Positions 20,661 to 30,518 of a stretch of DNA of 64,000 nt are shown piece by piece. How positions within the stretch are numbered: the stretch's first letter is position 1; every line of letters begins with the position of its first letter. Both the position numbers and the translations under genes were made by a program. Source of the DNA: Dugong dugon (lineage: Eukaryota > Chordata > Mammalia > Sirenia > Dugongidae); the NCBI GenBank assembly GCA_030035585.1, contig CM057472.1:87541601-87605600 (forward strand), read 5' to 3'. The notes beneath the pieces are model-generated. The model saw only the letters and a list, made by a program, of their open reading frames with translations, was not told where the DNA came from and ran no database searches.

Positions 20661-21392
20661 GATGGATGTAAATGTTTCTTCCTCTCTTAGCTTCTCTTAC
20701 AATTTGGAAGAAGCATCTATAGGCAGGTGAAGAGATCAAAAGATATGTATAAGAGAGAAAGAGCAAGTCAAAAATAGAGGCTTATGTTCATATACACACA
20801 CAATGAATCATCATTCACTAAATACGTAAGAATTGTCAGTATATGAAGATCACTATGCAACTGAATCTGTTGAAACCACCTGAAAGAAAAGGGGAACTCT
20901 TCCTAATCATTCCCAAATGAGGCTTCCCAGGAAAGATAGCTGGGGGACTCCAGAAGTGAGCAGAAATTGTGGTCTAGTTAATAAGAGAATCTGAAACTGA
21001 CCTCTTGAAGGCCCCTGGCTTCTACTGATGCTAAGCCTACTAGTGTTGCCCTTGACTCACTCACCTTAGAAGCAAAGTCAGTTGTATTCTTTTGCCTAAG
21101 GATAAACACATGGAAGAAGCAGAGACATGAGGCTTAAAATCTGGTTTTAAGTGCTGCAAGAGATATAAACCATTTTGTCTGAACTAGAGTTACCAAGTAG
21201 AATATACCATTTTGTGATAGATGGAGCCCCTTGGAGAAGGAGATTTTAATTTAGAGGAGGTCCCCAAAATAATGGCAATTTGTGTGGAGTGAGGTTCAAG
21301 TCTGATTACCTAGGATAACGGCTAAAAGGAATATATTTATATCCCCTTCTAACAATTTCTGATTCAAACATCATATAGTTCTCCCAGAGCAT
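20661..21392. other. Non-genic stretch, nothing recognised
   Basis: No gene or nameable element between the SINE cluster and the next SINE. Confidence 0.5.
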
Positions 21393-21594
21393 GTTGTTGT
21401 GCGCCATCTAGTTGATTCCAACTCATAGCAACCCTATACGACAGAGTAGAACTGCCCCATAGAGTTTCCTAGCCTCTGACATTTACAGGAGCAGATGCCA
21501 TGTCTTTTCTCCCATTGAGCCACTGGTGGGTCTGAACTGCTGAGCTTTCATTTAGCAGCTAAGCATTTAACCATCGTGCCACCAGGGCTCCTTC
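21393..21594 (-). mobile_element. AfroSINE, long form with RTE-like tail
   Basis: Starts GTTGTTGTGCGCCATCTAG, then 'ACTCATAGCAACCCTATACG', 'CATTTACAGGAGCAGATGCC' and 'GTGCCACCAGGGCTCC'. A perfect 10-bp target duplication CCCAGAGCAT flanks it (21,383-21,392 and 21,595-21,604). Confidence 0.95.
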
Positions 21595-21940
21595 CCCAGA
21601 GCATACCTGTGGTATACACACCCTTTCTTGCTCCTCCTGTTCTCTCAAGACCCCCATATATTTCACATGGATGCTTTCTCCTTTGTCCTTTTGCCTTTAA
21701 GAGTCTCAGCGGCTTCCTTTGCCTTATCTAGTCCCATATCCTACACAAGCTTTATGAATGAATAGATGAAGCCCTTGGCAGTTTTTGGATTCCAGGCTCC
21801 CAAAGCAGAGCCTTACAGAGCACCTGTCCTGCTCACTTCTCTAAGTCCTTGTCCTGATCATTGTCTTGCCTCTCCTCCCTTTGGTAATCTCTCCAACTAT
21901 AGCTAGGTTTGCCTGATTTGTAAGATCTGGTGAGCCAAAG

Positions 21941-22142
21941 GAGTCACTGGGTGATACAAGCAGTTAAGTGCTTGATACTAATCAAATTGAATCCACCCAG
22001 ATGCACTTGGAAGAGTGGCCTGGTAATCTACTTTTGGAAGATCACAGCCACTGAAAATCCTGTGGGGCACAGTTCTACTCTGACACACATGGGATCTCCA
22101 TGAACTGGAATTGAATCAACAGTTAACTTGTTTCATTTTTTA
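21941..22142 (+). mobile_element. AfroSINE, long form
   Basis: 'GGAGTCACTGGGTGATACAAG', 'CACTTGGAAGAGTGGCCTGG', 'CAGTTCTACTCTGACACACA' and a T-rich tail. Imperfect flanking repeats TGAGCcAAA (from 21,931) and TGAGCAAA (from 22,144) suggest the target duplication. Confidence 0.87.
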
Positions 22143-22317
22143 GTGAGCAAACACAATTAATTGTCTTTTGACCAAAAGGAAATTTACATTCCATAATCTG
22201 GGAATTTTTTTCTCTCTCTCACCATTTTTTGGTTTTATTTTTTGTTCTTTAAGTCTCTCCTTACCTTCTGTAGCTTCTAAGCAGAAGAGTAGTCAGCTTA
22301 TTTATGTATTTAATTAT

Positions 22318-22480
22318 TTGTCACATTCAGTAAGTACAGGCCTGGCACTGTGCTAAATACTTTGGATCCATTATCTCACTATCTCTTCAGAGCAATGATT
22401 GCCCCCATTTTATAGATGGTAAAACTGAGGCTCAGAGGTCCTAGAGTTTGTAAATGTAAGAGTATGGATTAAAACCAGAT
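22318..22480 (-). mobile_element. MIR SINE fragment
   Basis: The antisense MIR core is visible: 'GCTAAATACTTTGGATCCAT', 'CCCATTTTATAGATGGTAAA' and 'ACTGAGGCTCAGAGGTCCTA'. Confidence 0.85.
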
Positions 22481-22519
22481 CTAGTGACTTGAGATCCCAA
22501 ATCAGTAAGATTTATTCTA

Positions 22520-22700
22520 GAACACTTCTCTGTTCTGTGCCAAGTGCAATGCTAGTTAATGGAAACAGACTAATATTAGATATGATCTGTCCAAACTCTA
22601 ATGAAGGAGACAGATGTGCAAAAGATAAATTGCTATATGGTACAAAACTACTTTTACAGACGTATGAACAACATTTTGTGGCAGGAAAAAAATAAGGAAG
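22520..22700 (-). mobile_element. Possible L2 LINE fragment
   Basis: 'TGCCAAGTGCAATGCTAGTTAA' and 'CCAAACTCTAATGAAGGAGACAG' resemble the antisense L2 'tgccaggcactgtgctagg...ctcatggagcttacattctag' order. Weak. Confidence 0.4.
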
Positions 22701-22916
22701 AACACACAAATTGTCCTCAGTGCAAACTGAGAGTGTCATAAAATTATCCAGGTTGACCATTGAAGCAGGTTTTTTTGTGATTACTGTCAGACACCATGGT
22801 TTGCCCCATGGCTTGTTGCTATGGATCATATATAGGTAGGAAAAATAGAAGGACAGATTGCAAAGCAGTCTCCTACCACTGCTAATGATCCAAAGAATTC
22901 TCCAGATTTGGATTTA

Positions 22917-23066
22917 GTGTTGGTTAAGATCTCAGCTGCTAACCAAAAGGTCATCAGTTCAAATCCACCAGCTGCTCCTTGGAAACCCTAAGGGGCAGTT
23001 CTACTCTGTCCTATAGAGTCCCTATGAGTCGGAATCGACTCCCCAGCAATGGGTGTTTTTTGTTTT
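22917..23066 (+). mobile_element. AfroSINE, short form, head truncated
   Basis: The first ~15 bp of the head are missing; it then reads 'AGCTGCTAACCAAAAGGTCA', 'TTGGAAACCCTAAGGGGCAG', 'CCTATGAGTCGGAATCGACT' and a T-rich tail. Confidence 0.9.
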
Positions 23067-23081
23067 TGTTTTTTAATCTTC

Positions 23082-23642
23082 GTTATCTAGTACTGCTATA
23101 ACAGAAATATCACACGTGGATGGCTGTAACAAACAGAGGGTTCTTTTCTCACAGTTAGAAGGCTAGAAGTCCAAAATTAGGGTGCTGGCTCTAGGGAAAG
23201 GCTTTTTTCCTCTGTCAGCTCAAAGGAAGGTCCTTGTCTCTTTTTAGCTTCTGTTTCTTGGTTCCTTGGAGATCTCATGTGATGTGGCATCTATATTCCT
23301 CCATCTCTCCTTGCATGCTACTTCCTTGATCTGCTCTTTTTATATCTCAAAAGATATTGATTTAAGACACACCTTACACTAATAAAAAAAATCAAACCAA
23401 ACCCGTTTCCGTCGAGTCGATTCTGACTCATAGCTACCCTATAGGATGGAGTAGAACTGCCCCATAGAGTTTCCAAAGAGCGGCTGGTGGATTCAAACTG
23501 CCAACCTTTTGGTTAGCAACTGTAGCTCTTAACCACTATGCCACCAGGGTTTCTGAACCCTTTCCCAAATGGGATTATAACCATAGGTATGGGGTTAGGA
23601 TCTACAATGCATATTTTTGGAGGATACAATTTAATTCATAAC
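23082..23642 (-). mobile_element. MaLR (MLT1-like) solo LTR, split by a SINE
   Basis: Plus-strand order: 'TACTGCTATAACAGAAATATC', 'TTTTCTCACAGTTAGAAGGC', 'AGAAGTCCAAAATTAGGGTG', 'CCTTGTCTCTTTTTAGCTTC', then, after the inserted SINE, 'CCCAAATGGGATTATAACCA' and 'TACAATTTAATTCATAACA'. On the minus strand it begins TGTTATGAATTAAATTG, a MaLR-type LTR start. A sister copy of the same family is at 42,234-42,650. Confidence 0.78.
23384..23554 (-). mobile_element. AfroSINE nested in the MaLR LTR
   Basis: 'CCCGTTTCCGTCGAGTCGATT', 'GACTCATAGCTACCCTATAGG', 'AGAGCGGCTGGTGGATTC' and 'ATGCCACCAGGGTTTC'. Compared with the sister LTR at 42,234, about 25 bp of LTR (the part reading CCTGCCTCATTAACATAAC and a few more bases) are absent at the insertion point, and I see no target duplication. 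Confidence 0.9.
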
Positions 23643-23654
23643 AATGTTCAAGAG

Positions 23655-23985
23655 GGAAATATAATTTAATATTTATATATATTCACACATATTTATAAAT
23701 ACAAAATCCATGGCTGTGGAGTTGATTCCAACTCCTAGTGACCCCATAGGACAGACTAGAACTGCCCCGTAGTTTCCTAAGAGTGGCTGGTGGATTCCGA
23801 GTGCTGACCTTTTGGCTAGCAGCTGATCTTAACCACTGCACCATCAGAGCTCCTCTGTAAATACACGCATACATATATACACATAAATATACATAGACAC
23901 ATATGTTCATAAACCTGCATATATACATATAAAACACACATAAATATCTGTATCCGTTTCTGTGTCTATATACACACATACATCA
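23655..23985. repeat. AT/CA-rich low-complexity tract, split by a SINE
   Basis: ATACACAT/ATATACAC-type repeats lie on both sides of the SINE at 23,704-23,855. The SINE target duplication lies within the tract. Confidence 0.75.
23704..23855 (-). mobile_element. AfroSINE, short form
   Basis: 'CATGGCTGTGGAGTTGATTC', 'CTAGTGACCCCATAGGACAG', 'GTGGCTGGTGGATTCCGAGT' and 'GCACCATCAGAGCTCC'. 10-bp flanking duplication TaTAAATACA / TgTAAATACA (23,694-23,703 and 23,856-23,865). Confidence 0.92.
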
Positions 23986-24183
23986 CACGTTTCAAGAAAC
24001 TATCTTCTGCTAGCTTCTTAAGGTCCTCTAAAATTCAGATGTTCAATAAGTTGATTTGACAGCGCACCCTCCACACATTTTATATAAACCTCATCACATA
24101 CAAGGTATGTGATGGGGAAAGGAATTGGCTTTATTCTTCTATGTTAGAAGAAGGCTAAAGATAGTTTTACATTTGTTGAACTC

Positions 24184-24204
24184 TGTGTGTGTGTGTGTGT
24201 GTGC
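24184..24204 (+). repeat. (GT)n microsatellite
   Basis: Ten uninterrupted TG units. Confidence 0.9.
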
Positions 24205-24349
24205 ATGTTACCACACCATTTCTGATGAGAATGCAACAGGGGCTAGGAGCAGGGGCTGTCAATGTCAGGGCACCAAACAGTTGTGTTTGTAATCCGCAAA
24301 GTCATGCTGAGAACATCACTGAAATTTAGAACTCGATGAGATGTTGCAG

Positions 24350-24500
24350 ATTATCTCTAGTCTGGGTGTCGAATTTTACATGTATGAAACCAAGGCCCAG
24401 AGAAATTAAATAGCTTCACCAAAGAATGAGAGGTGGAATCAGACTTAGAATTCAGAACTCTTGTCTGCCAGATGCGTCCTCTTACCACCTCAACATGCCT
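24350..24500 (-). mobile_element. MIR SINE fragment
   Basis: Antisense MIR: 'GAAACCAAGGCCCAGAGAAATT', 'AAATAGCTTCACCAAAG', 'GAGGTGGAATCAGACTTAGAA' and 'TCTTACCACCTCAACATGCC'. Confidence 0.72.
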
Positions 24501-25209
24501 TTCCCATCAGGTATAAATACTGGGAATCTGCTCCATGTAGACTGTTGGGTGGGAAGTCCAGTCTGAACAAGCAGACTATGTAGGCCATACAATATTTAAA
24601 GGAAATTCAGATTTGCTTCTGGCAAAGCCATTCAGGAATTCAAACTCCACTAAATAAAAGTAATTTCTTCATTTTACAGAAGGGCCAAATAAAGACTGGA
24701 TATATTTAGCGTGGATTCTGTTGTATATTTTCAGTTTCAAAGAAATGAGATATTCCTTTTGATGAACTGAGGGTTTTTCTACCACACAGCTGCCGTTTGC
24801 CCTCATAGTGTCAGAGAGGAAGAAGACATGGACAGAACTTTTTTTTTTTTTTTTTTGCTTCCTTCATTTTTAAATGGCTGGTGACATGCTTCACAGCAGC
24901 ATCTCCAAACAAAAGATGACAAATTCCCATTTACTTTCCATCAGTGGCACTGTGTGAGATTTAGTGCTAAGTCTAAACTTGATGTTTCTAAGGCACAGGA
25001 GCTTTATTTCTAGAGCAACATGGAACTGCCATAAAAGTAACAATTCTGTTGACAGTCACTCTGTCAGAAGTATTGGCAAATTGAGGAAGACTTATTTGAT
25101 TTCACTAAAGCTACTCGTCTGAAACTCTGATCTGTAAATCTGGATGGGAACCACGTGAGGAGAAGGGATGCCTGCCAGAAGCAATGGGTTTTACACATTC
25201 TCAAAAACA
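24501..25209. other. Non-genic stretch
   Basis: Poly(T) at about 24,839-24,857 is the only clear feature. No gene. Confidence 0.5.
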
Positions 25210-25219
25210 AAGGTCATGT

Positions 25220-25662
25220 CTGTGATCACAACAAGGGTCCTGGACAGAGCTGGAGAAAAATGTAGAACAAAATTCTCACTCACAAAAAAAGACCAGACTT
25301 ACTGGCCTGACAGAGACTGGAGAAACCCTGAGGGTATGGCCCTCGGACACCCTTTTAGCTCAGTAATGAAGTCACCCCCGAGGTTCACCATTCAGCCAAA
25401 GATTAGATAGCCCCATAAAACAAAATGAGACTAATGGGCACAACAGTCCAGGGACAAGGACTAGAAGGCAGGAGGGGACAGGAAAGCTGGTAATAGGGAA
25501 CTCAAGTTTGAGAAGGGACAGTGTTGACATGTTGTGGGGTTGTTAACCATTGTCATAAAACAATATGTGTACTAACTGTTTGATGAGAAACTATTTCTTC
25601 TGTAAACCTTCATCTGAAGTTCAATAAAAAAAAATCAAAAAATACATAAATAAAAACAAAAC
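25220..25662 (+). mobile_element. L1 LINE, 3'UTR only (5'-truncated)
   Basis: The sequence parallels the plus-strand half of the L1 at 7.8-9.5 kb: 'GGTCCTGGACAGAGCTGGAG', 'GGCCTGACAGAGACTGGAG', 'ACCCTTTTAGCTCAGTAATG', 'TGTTGTGGGGTTGTTAACC' and 'AACCTTCATCTGAAGTTCAA', then AATAAA and an A-rich tail. Flanking repeats AAgGTCATGT (25,210-25,219) and AAaGTCATGT (from 25,664) are the target duplication. An open frame at 25,168-25,410 is an accident of this UTR. Confidence 0.9.
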
Positions 25663-25673
25663 AAAAGTCATGT

Positions 25674-26148
25674 GAACACAGTGGATTAAAAATACAGCCC
25701 TAGAAATGAGGCAAAGGATGAAGGGAACTTTTATTAAGCTCTTGCACTATTCCCGTCATTCTGCTAGGCTTTTTATGAATGCGCTTGAAAGGGTGAACTG
25801 ACTTTATTCTATTTTATTTCCCTTTTTCCACCATCACTAGTTTGTGTGTCGTTGGCACATGGAGACGTGAGGGACAACTACAATGCAAAAATTGTCTTTT
25901 GTTGTTTTTGTTTATCCCTGTGTAAAAATAGAATGATGTGATATTTGCTATTAAAGGATGTTTCTTCAAGATCCCAGTAAAATATTTTGTGACTGGCAAA
26001 TTTCTAGAATCTTAAAGGCAAAAAGAAGTGAAAGTATAAGAAGGGATAGGAAAAGTCTCTAGAGATTTTATATAAAAGTTTTAAAAAGATCTCCTTAAGA
26101 ATGGGGAATTATAACTATCAGCACTAATTTTTATACGACGTGAAGTAT
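25674..26148. other. Non-genic stretch
   Basis: No gene or nameable repeat up to the SINE target site. Confidence 0.5.
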
Positions 26149-26314
26149 ACACACACACACACCCATTGCCGTCAAGTCGATTCCAACTCATTGTGACCCT
26201 ACAGGACAGAGTAGAACTGCCTCATAAGGCTTCCAAGGAGTGTCTGGTAGATTTGAACTGCTGACATTTTGGTTAGCAGCCAAGCTATTTAACCACTTTG
26301 CCATCAGGGCTCCT
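26149..26314 (-). mobile_element. AfroSINE, short form, after a (CA)n run
   Basis: 'CCATTGCCGTCAAGTCGATT', 'ACTCATTGTGACCCTACAGG', 'TTTGAACTGCTGACATTTTG' and 'TTTGCCATCAGGGCTCC'. Short repeats AAGTAT / AAGTATT flank it. The (CA)n run (about 26,148-26,164) is at the SINE tail. Confidence 0.9.
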
Positions 26315-28158
26315 AAAGTATTCTGACTCCTGAAAGGATAGCTTCTTATTCTGTCTTTCTCCCATCATCAGTTCTCCAACTGATTTTTTTTTTGTAAACT
26401 AAGGTCAAGCACATGCTTGTAGGTGACACCAAGTGCTTCAAAGCTTTGTCCCTTCTCCTTACTGTTCTGTTTTAAATCCCTGGTGGCATTTTCTGCTGCA
26501 TGGATGGTGATGAATGAGGTTGAGAGTGACATAGAAATGAACTCAGAAGTAAGTTTATAGCACTGCCGGGGACCATCTGTTAATGTAAATGTTTAAGGTA
26601 AAATGCTTTAAGGCTTAAGAGCTGACGAGACATTTTATTTGCATCCTGCCCGTGGGATTTTGTCTAGCTCCTAAACTGAAAGTGTTTCTGGTTAAACTTG
26701 GGAAGCTTGGTTTTACCCTTTTATCTGCTGCTATTTGTGTCCTGGGATGGAATCCTAAGCACTTATTTAAATTATACATGTTGAAGAAACTGAATTAAAC
26801 AATAAAAATGAGAAGTTTACGCTTGATTTTTGTTGGGATTTTAAAAGTGTTTAAATTAAATACATTTATATGGCTACTTATCATTTATGGTTAAAAAAAC
26901 AGTTGCTGTTATGATTACTTACTGTTAAATGGTTTGATTCAGTGAAATTTGGTGTCTTCAGTATTAGAAGATTCAGCACTATCCTTTAGGGTAGTGTTAA
27001 TCAAGATAAAATGTCAACCAAGATAAAAATAATTTATAAAATTAGTGAACTTGAATTAAAAACACTTTAAAGCTATTTGAATTATATTGTTATTTTCTAG
27101 TCATTTCAAAATAAAATAGAGAACTTTGAAAGTATACCCTTTTTATTTTTAACCCTTTAAAGTATATTATTGGAGAAGAAAGTTAAGTAACTTATATCCT
27201 TACTTTAACAGGAAAATGATCTTCTTCAAAAAGGGAAACATCAAATTCAACTATTAGATGCAAATAATTTTCATTTCAAGTATCTACTCAGTGCCAGCGA
27301 TTTAATGGCTTGGGCTTGTGGAATGAGTTTTATGTACCATCGTTGGCATACCCAAATGAAAGAAAGTACAGAAAGAGAGGGAACAATGAGAAGAATCAGA
27401 GGGAGAGAAGAGAGGGAATGAGAGAAAAATAATCCGAATATAAGAATATTTAAGTAAATGAGTAAGATATTTTTCTAGGTAGACTTCATATTGAAGTTTT
27501 GTGTTCTAGAAATTTCTGAGAATGATTAGGTTAAAAAAAAAAAAAAAAAGATTCGAAATTGAATGGATTCCCCCTGGGTGGATAAAACTACCAGTTCAGC
27601 TGGAATGATTCCTCTCAAACTTGTCCTCTGAGGTCAGCAAAAATGTCTCACTTTCTCTTCTCCCACTTGAGCTGGGGTTGATTGATGCATAATTGAGATC
27701 ACTAAGGAACAGTGGTGAAAGATGTAGAGTCTAAATTCATATATTTTTTTCCTCTCCCCCTATTTCTTGTAATTCTTACACTGTACACTCTTGATAACTT
27801 GGTGATCAGGGAAGAGAGTTTATGGTAGGATGATTGGAGATAGGATATGGGGTATGTAGAAGTTTTGAGATACAAGGAAAAGACCCCAAGACATATTCCA
27901 AATGAAATCATAGCCTTTTAGACTGAATGAATTCCTAAAGGTCACTTAGCCCATCTCTTTTCTAGATGGAATAGGAAGCTGTAGGATGAAAGCTGAGTCT
28001 CCTGAGACAGTGATTTTCCTCAGGTCACACATCCCGTCAGAGGCAGAAGCAGAAAGAAACCAAAGTCTTTTCTTTCCAAGTCCATTGCCTTCTCCACTAT
28101 GCCATCATTCCTGTCTATATCATGGGATCTTATGCAATGGCTTGAGAAGTAGATTTTA
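26315..28158. other. Non-genic stretch, mostly unrecognised
   Basis: About 27,275-27,350 ('AAGTATCTACTCAGTGCCAGCG') is L2-like on the minus strand. Poly(A) at about 27,533-27,549. A purine-rich patch lies at about 27,358-27,430. No gene. Confidence 0.45.
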
Positions 28159-28912
28159 AGCCCTGGTGGCATACTGGCTAAGCGCTCAGCTGGCAACCAA
28201 AAGGTTGACGGATCAAACCCACCAGATGTTCCGCTGGAGAAAGATGTAGCAGTCTGCAAAGATTATAGCTTTGGAAACCCTGTGGGGCAGTTCTCCTCTG
28301 TCCTATAGGTTCACTGTGATGGTTAAGGTTCTGTGTCAACTTGGTTAGGCCATGATTGTCAGAGGTTTGATAGTCATATGATGGTGTGATCACTTCCATG
28401 ATGCGATTTGATATTATGTGATCACCTCCATGGGATCTGCTGTGAGTAGCCAGTCAGTTGAAAGGGAGTTTCCTTGGGTGTGTGGCCTGCATTGAATATA
28501 AGGGGTTATTCTGGCAAGGCTCATGGGCTTTTGCTTGTTGTAGATCCTGCAGCTGGCTTCTGTTCATCTGACTTCCCGTTCTCGGGATTTGAGCTAGCAG
28601 CTTACCTGCGATCTTGCCGGTCAATCTTTGGAATTAGTCAATCTTCACAGCCTGTGAACAACAGTCCTGCTCTCCAACCTGCGGATCTTGGGTTTGCCAG
28701 CCCCTGTGGCTACATGCATCAGGAGAAGCCTCTATCCTGACCCACGGAATGGGATGTTCCTGCCTGTACAACCACGTGAGCCATTTCCTTGATATAAATC
28801 TCTCTCTGTATATGTATTTATACACTTTACTGGTTTTGCTTCTCTAGAGAACCCCAGCCTAAGACAGTCACTATGAGTCAAAATCAACTTGACAGCAACC
28901 AGTTTGGTTTTT
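28159..28912 (+). mobile_element. AfroSINE split by an ERVL-type LTR
   Basis: The 5' part (28,159-28,314) reads 'AAGCCCTGGTGGCATACTGG', 'GAGAAAGATGTAGCAGTCTG', 'TTGGAAACCCTGTGGGGCAG' and breaks inside the 'CTATAGGgTCaCT' block. The 3' part (28,867-28,912) resumes 'GTCACTATGAGTC', 'AACTTGACAGCAACCAG' and a T-rich tail. The SINE therefore existed before the LTR inserted. Confidence 0.92.
28315..28866 (-). mobile_element. ERVL-type (MLT2-like) solo LTR inside a SINE
   Basis: On the plus strand it starts TGTGATGGTTAAGG and ends CTAAGACA, so its sense start is at 28,866. The motifs 'GTGTCAACTTGG', 'ATCCTGCAGCTGGCTTCTG', 'TTCCTTGATATAAATCTCTC' and 'TTCTCTAGAGAACC' are in the order known for ERVL-class MLT2 LTRs. 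The site shows a near-perfect 5-bp duplication (TTCAC before, GTCAC after), the size typical of ERVL. The open frame at 28,474-28,740 is LTR sequence; no internal viral sequence is present. Confidence 0.85.
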
Positions 28913-28929
28913 GGGGATTCTAGGAACTA

Positions 28930-29412
28930 TGTCTTAGGCTAGGTTCTCTAGAGAAGCAAAACCAGTAAAGTGTATAAATATATATACAGAGAGAGATTAT
29001 ATCAAGGAAACAGCTCACACGATTGTAGAGGCTAGAACATCACAAGTCCATGGATCAAGGCAGAGGCCTCTCCCAAGTCACACAGCTGCAGAAGCTGGCA
29101 AGCCCAAGATCAGAAGGTTGGAGAGCAGGGCTCCCACTCACAGGCTGTGCAGATTGACGAATACCAGGTCTGGCAGATAAGCGGACAGCTCAAGTCCCAA
29201 GAACGGAAGATGAGACGGCAGGAAGCAGCCGCAGGATCCAGAGAGAGCAAAAAGTCAGAACGTCTGCTTATATACAGATGCGGGCCACACCCCCAAGGAG
29301 ACTCCCTTTCATCTGATTGGCTACTCACAGTATATTCAATCATGGGAGTGATTACATTAAAACACTGAGAATCATGGCCCAGCCAAGTTGACACAAAATC
29401 TTAACCATCACA
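28930..29412 (+). mobile_element. ERVL-type (MLT2-like) solo LTR, opposite orientation
   Basis: Begins TGTCTTAGGCTAGGTTCTC and ends GGTTAAGA-complement 'CTTAACCATCACA'. A perfect 5-bp target duplication AACTA flanks it (28,925-28,929 and 29,413-29,417). It is the same family as the LTR at 28,315-28,866 but inverted, somewhat shorter and clearly diverged in the middle. Only 63 bp separate the two sense starts. Overlapping frames on both strands here are not coding. Confidence 0.9.
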
Positions 29413-29482
29413 AACTATATGCCCAGTAAAGAGTGACATGGAGTAAGATCCAACCTTCAATCATTTCTCCCATTTTAAGTTG

Positions 29483-29682
29483 CGGTGCCCTGGTGGCTAA
29501 GTGGTTAACAGCTTGGCTGCTAACCGCCAGATCAGCAGTTCAAACTCTACAGCTTTTCCACAGGAGAAAGATGTGGCAATCTGCTTCCGTAAAGATTTAC
29601 AGCCTTGGGAAGGCTATAGGGTAGTTCTGCTTGTCCTGAAGGGTTGTTATGAGTTGCAATCAACTGGATGGCAAGGAGTTCT
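29483..29682 (+). mobile_element. AfroSINE, long form
   Basis: 'GGTGCCCTGGTGGCTAAGTGG', 'CAGGAGAAAGATGTGGCAAT', 'CTGCTTCCGTAAAGATTTAC' and 'ATGAGTTGCAATCAACTGG'. It belongs to the same variant (AGAAAGATGTGGCA block) as the copies at 28,159 and 33,092. Confidence 0.87.
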
Positions 29683-30234
29683 TAGTTGAGGAGCATGTTG
29701 CAGAGTTCTAAATTTACATATGTACCATGGGGCTTCTTGGTTATACAGTTGACCACCTTGCACTTGATCTGATTGAATGATGCAAAAACATTATGCATTC
29801 TTGAGTTATAGTATCAGCTTTTAACGAAAGGTATGTAAGCTGAAGGCTTTTCCCCAACTCCCAAGGACCTATGGAGGTAATTGTTACTCAATACTTTTTA
29901 AAAATTTGCTTTCCTAATAAAATTAATTAACTTTTAAATATGAGAGGAAAAATATGGGAACACGTTTGGACTTCTGTGTCTTTGCAATGAAAAGGCTAAT
30001 ACCACAAAATATTAGGTGTTCTTCATGGAGATGAACAAGTGTTTAATGAGCCATAGGCAAAGGTCTCCCATTTGGTTTTCTGAATGCAAAAAGCCTTATG
30101 AAAATTTGAATAGGAATTGGGGAAAGAAATAGATCTTAAGTATACTAATTGGCTATTCCTTAAATGAGAAAGAGTTTATATACCTTCCCTGAGAAGTTAA
30201 TAGTCTGAAAGAGAAAATACATATTTATAACAAC
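29683..30234. other. Non-genic stretch, nothing recognised
   Basis: No gene or nameable repeat. Confidence 0.5.
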
Positions 30235-30430
30235 AACTTGGCAAGTTGTATGACTTTGTATGAACAAAGCACTGTGGGAACACAGAACCGATTGGGCAAG
30301 GTGCAAGTAGGGAAGGCTTTACAGAGGTGGTAACATTTAAGCAGGATCTTGAAGAATGCAGACATTGTCCTGACAAAGAAAAGGGAGAAGGGCATTCTGA
30401 GTAGAAGAGTTAAGGGTAAATCATATACCT
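30235..30430 (-). mobile_element. L2 LINE fragment
   Basis: 'GGGAAGGCTTTACAGAGGTG', 'TTAAGCAGGATCTTGAAGAATG' and 'AAGGGCATTCTGAGTAGAAG' are the antisense L2 order ('gctttctggaggaggtgacatttgagctgaatcttgaaggatg'). Confidence 0.65.
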
Positions 30431-30518
30431 CTACATTTTTTCACAAGAGGCCTAAGCCATTAAAGACCCATTAAACCCAATAAAAACCAATTTTCCTTTT
30501 TCCTTCATGTCTTTATCA

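Noticed and set aside
28474-29394. Frames of 60-95 codons on both strands
   Set aside because: All fall inside the two ERVL-type LTRs, which are non-coding.
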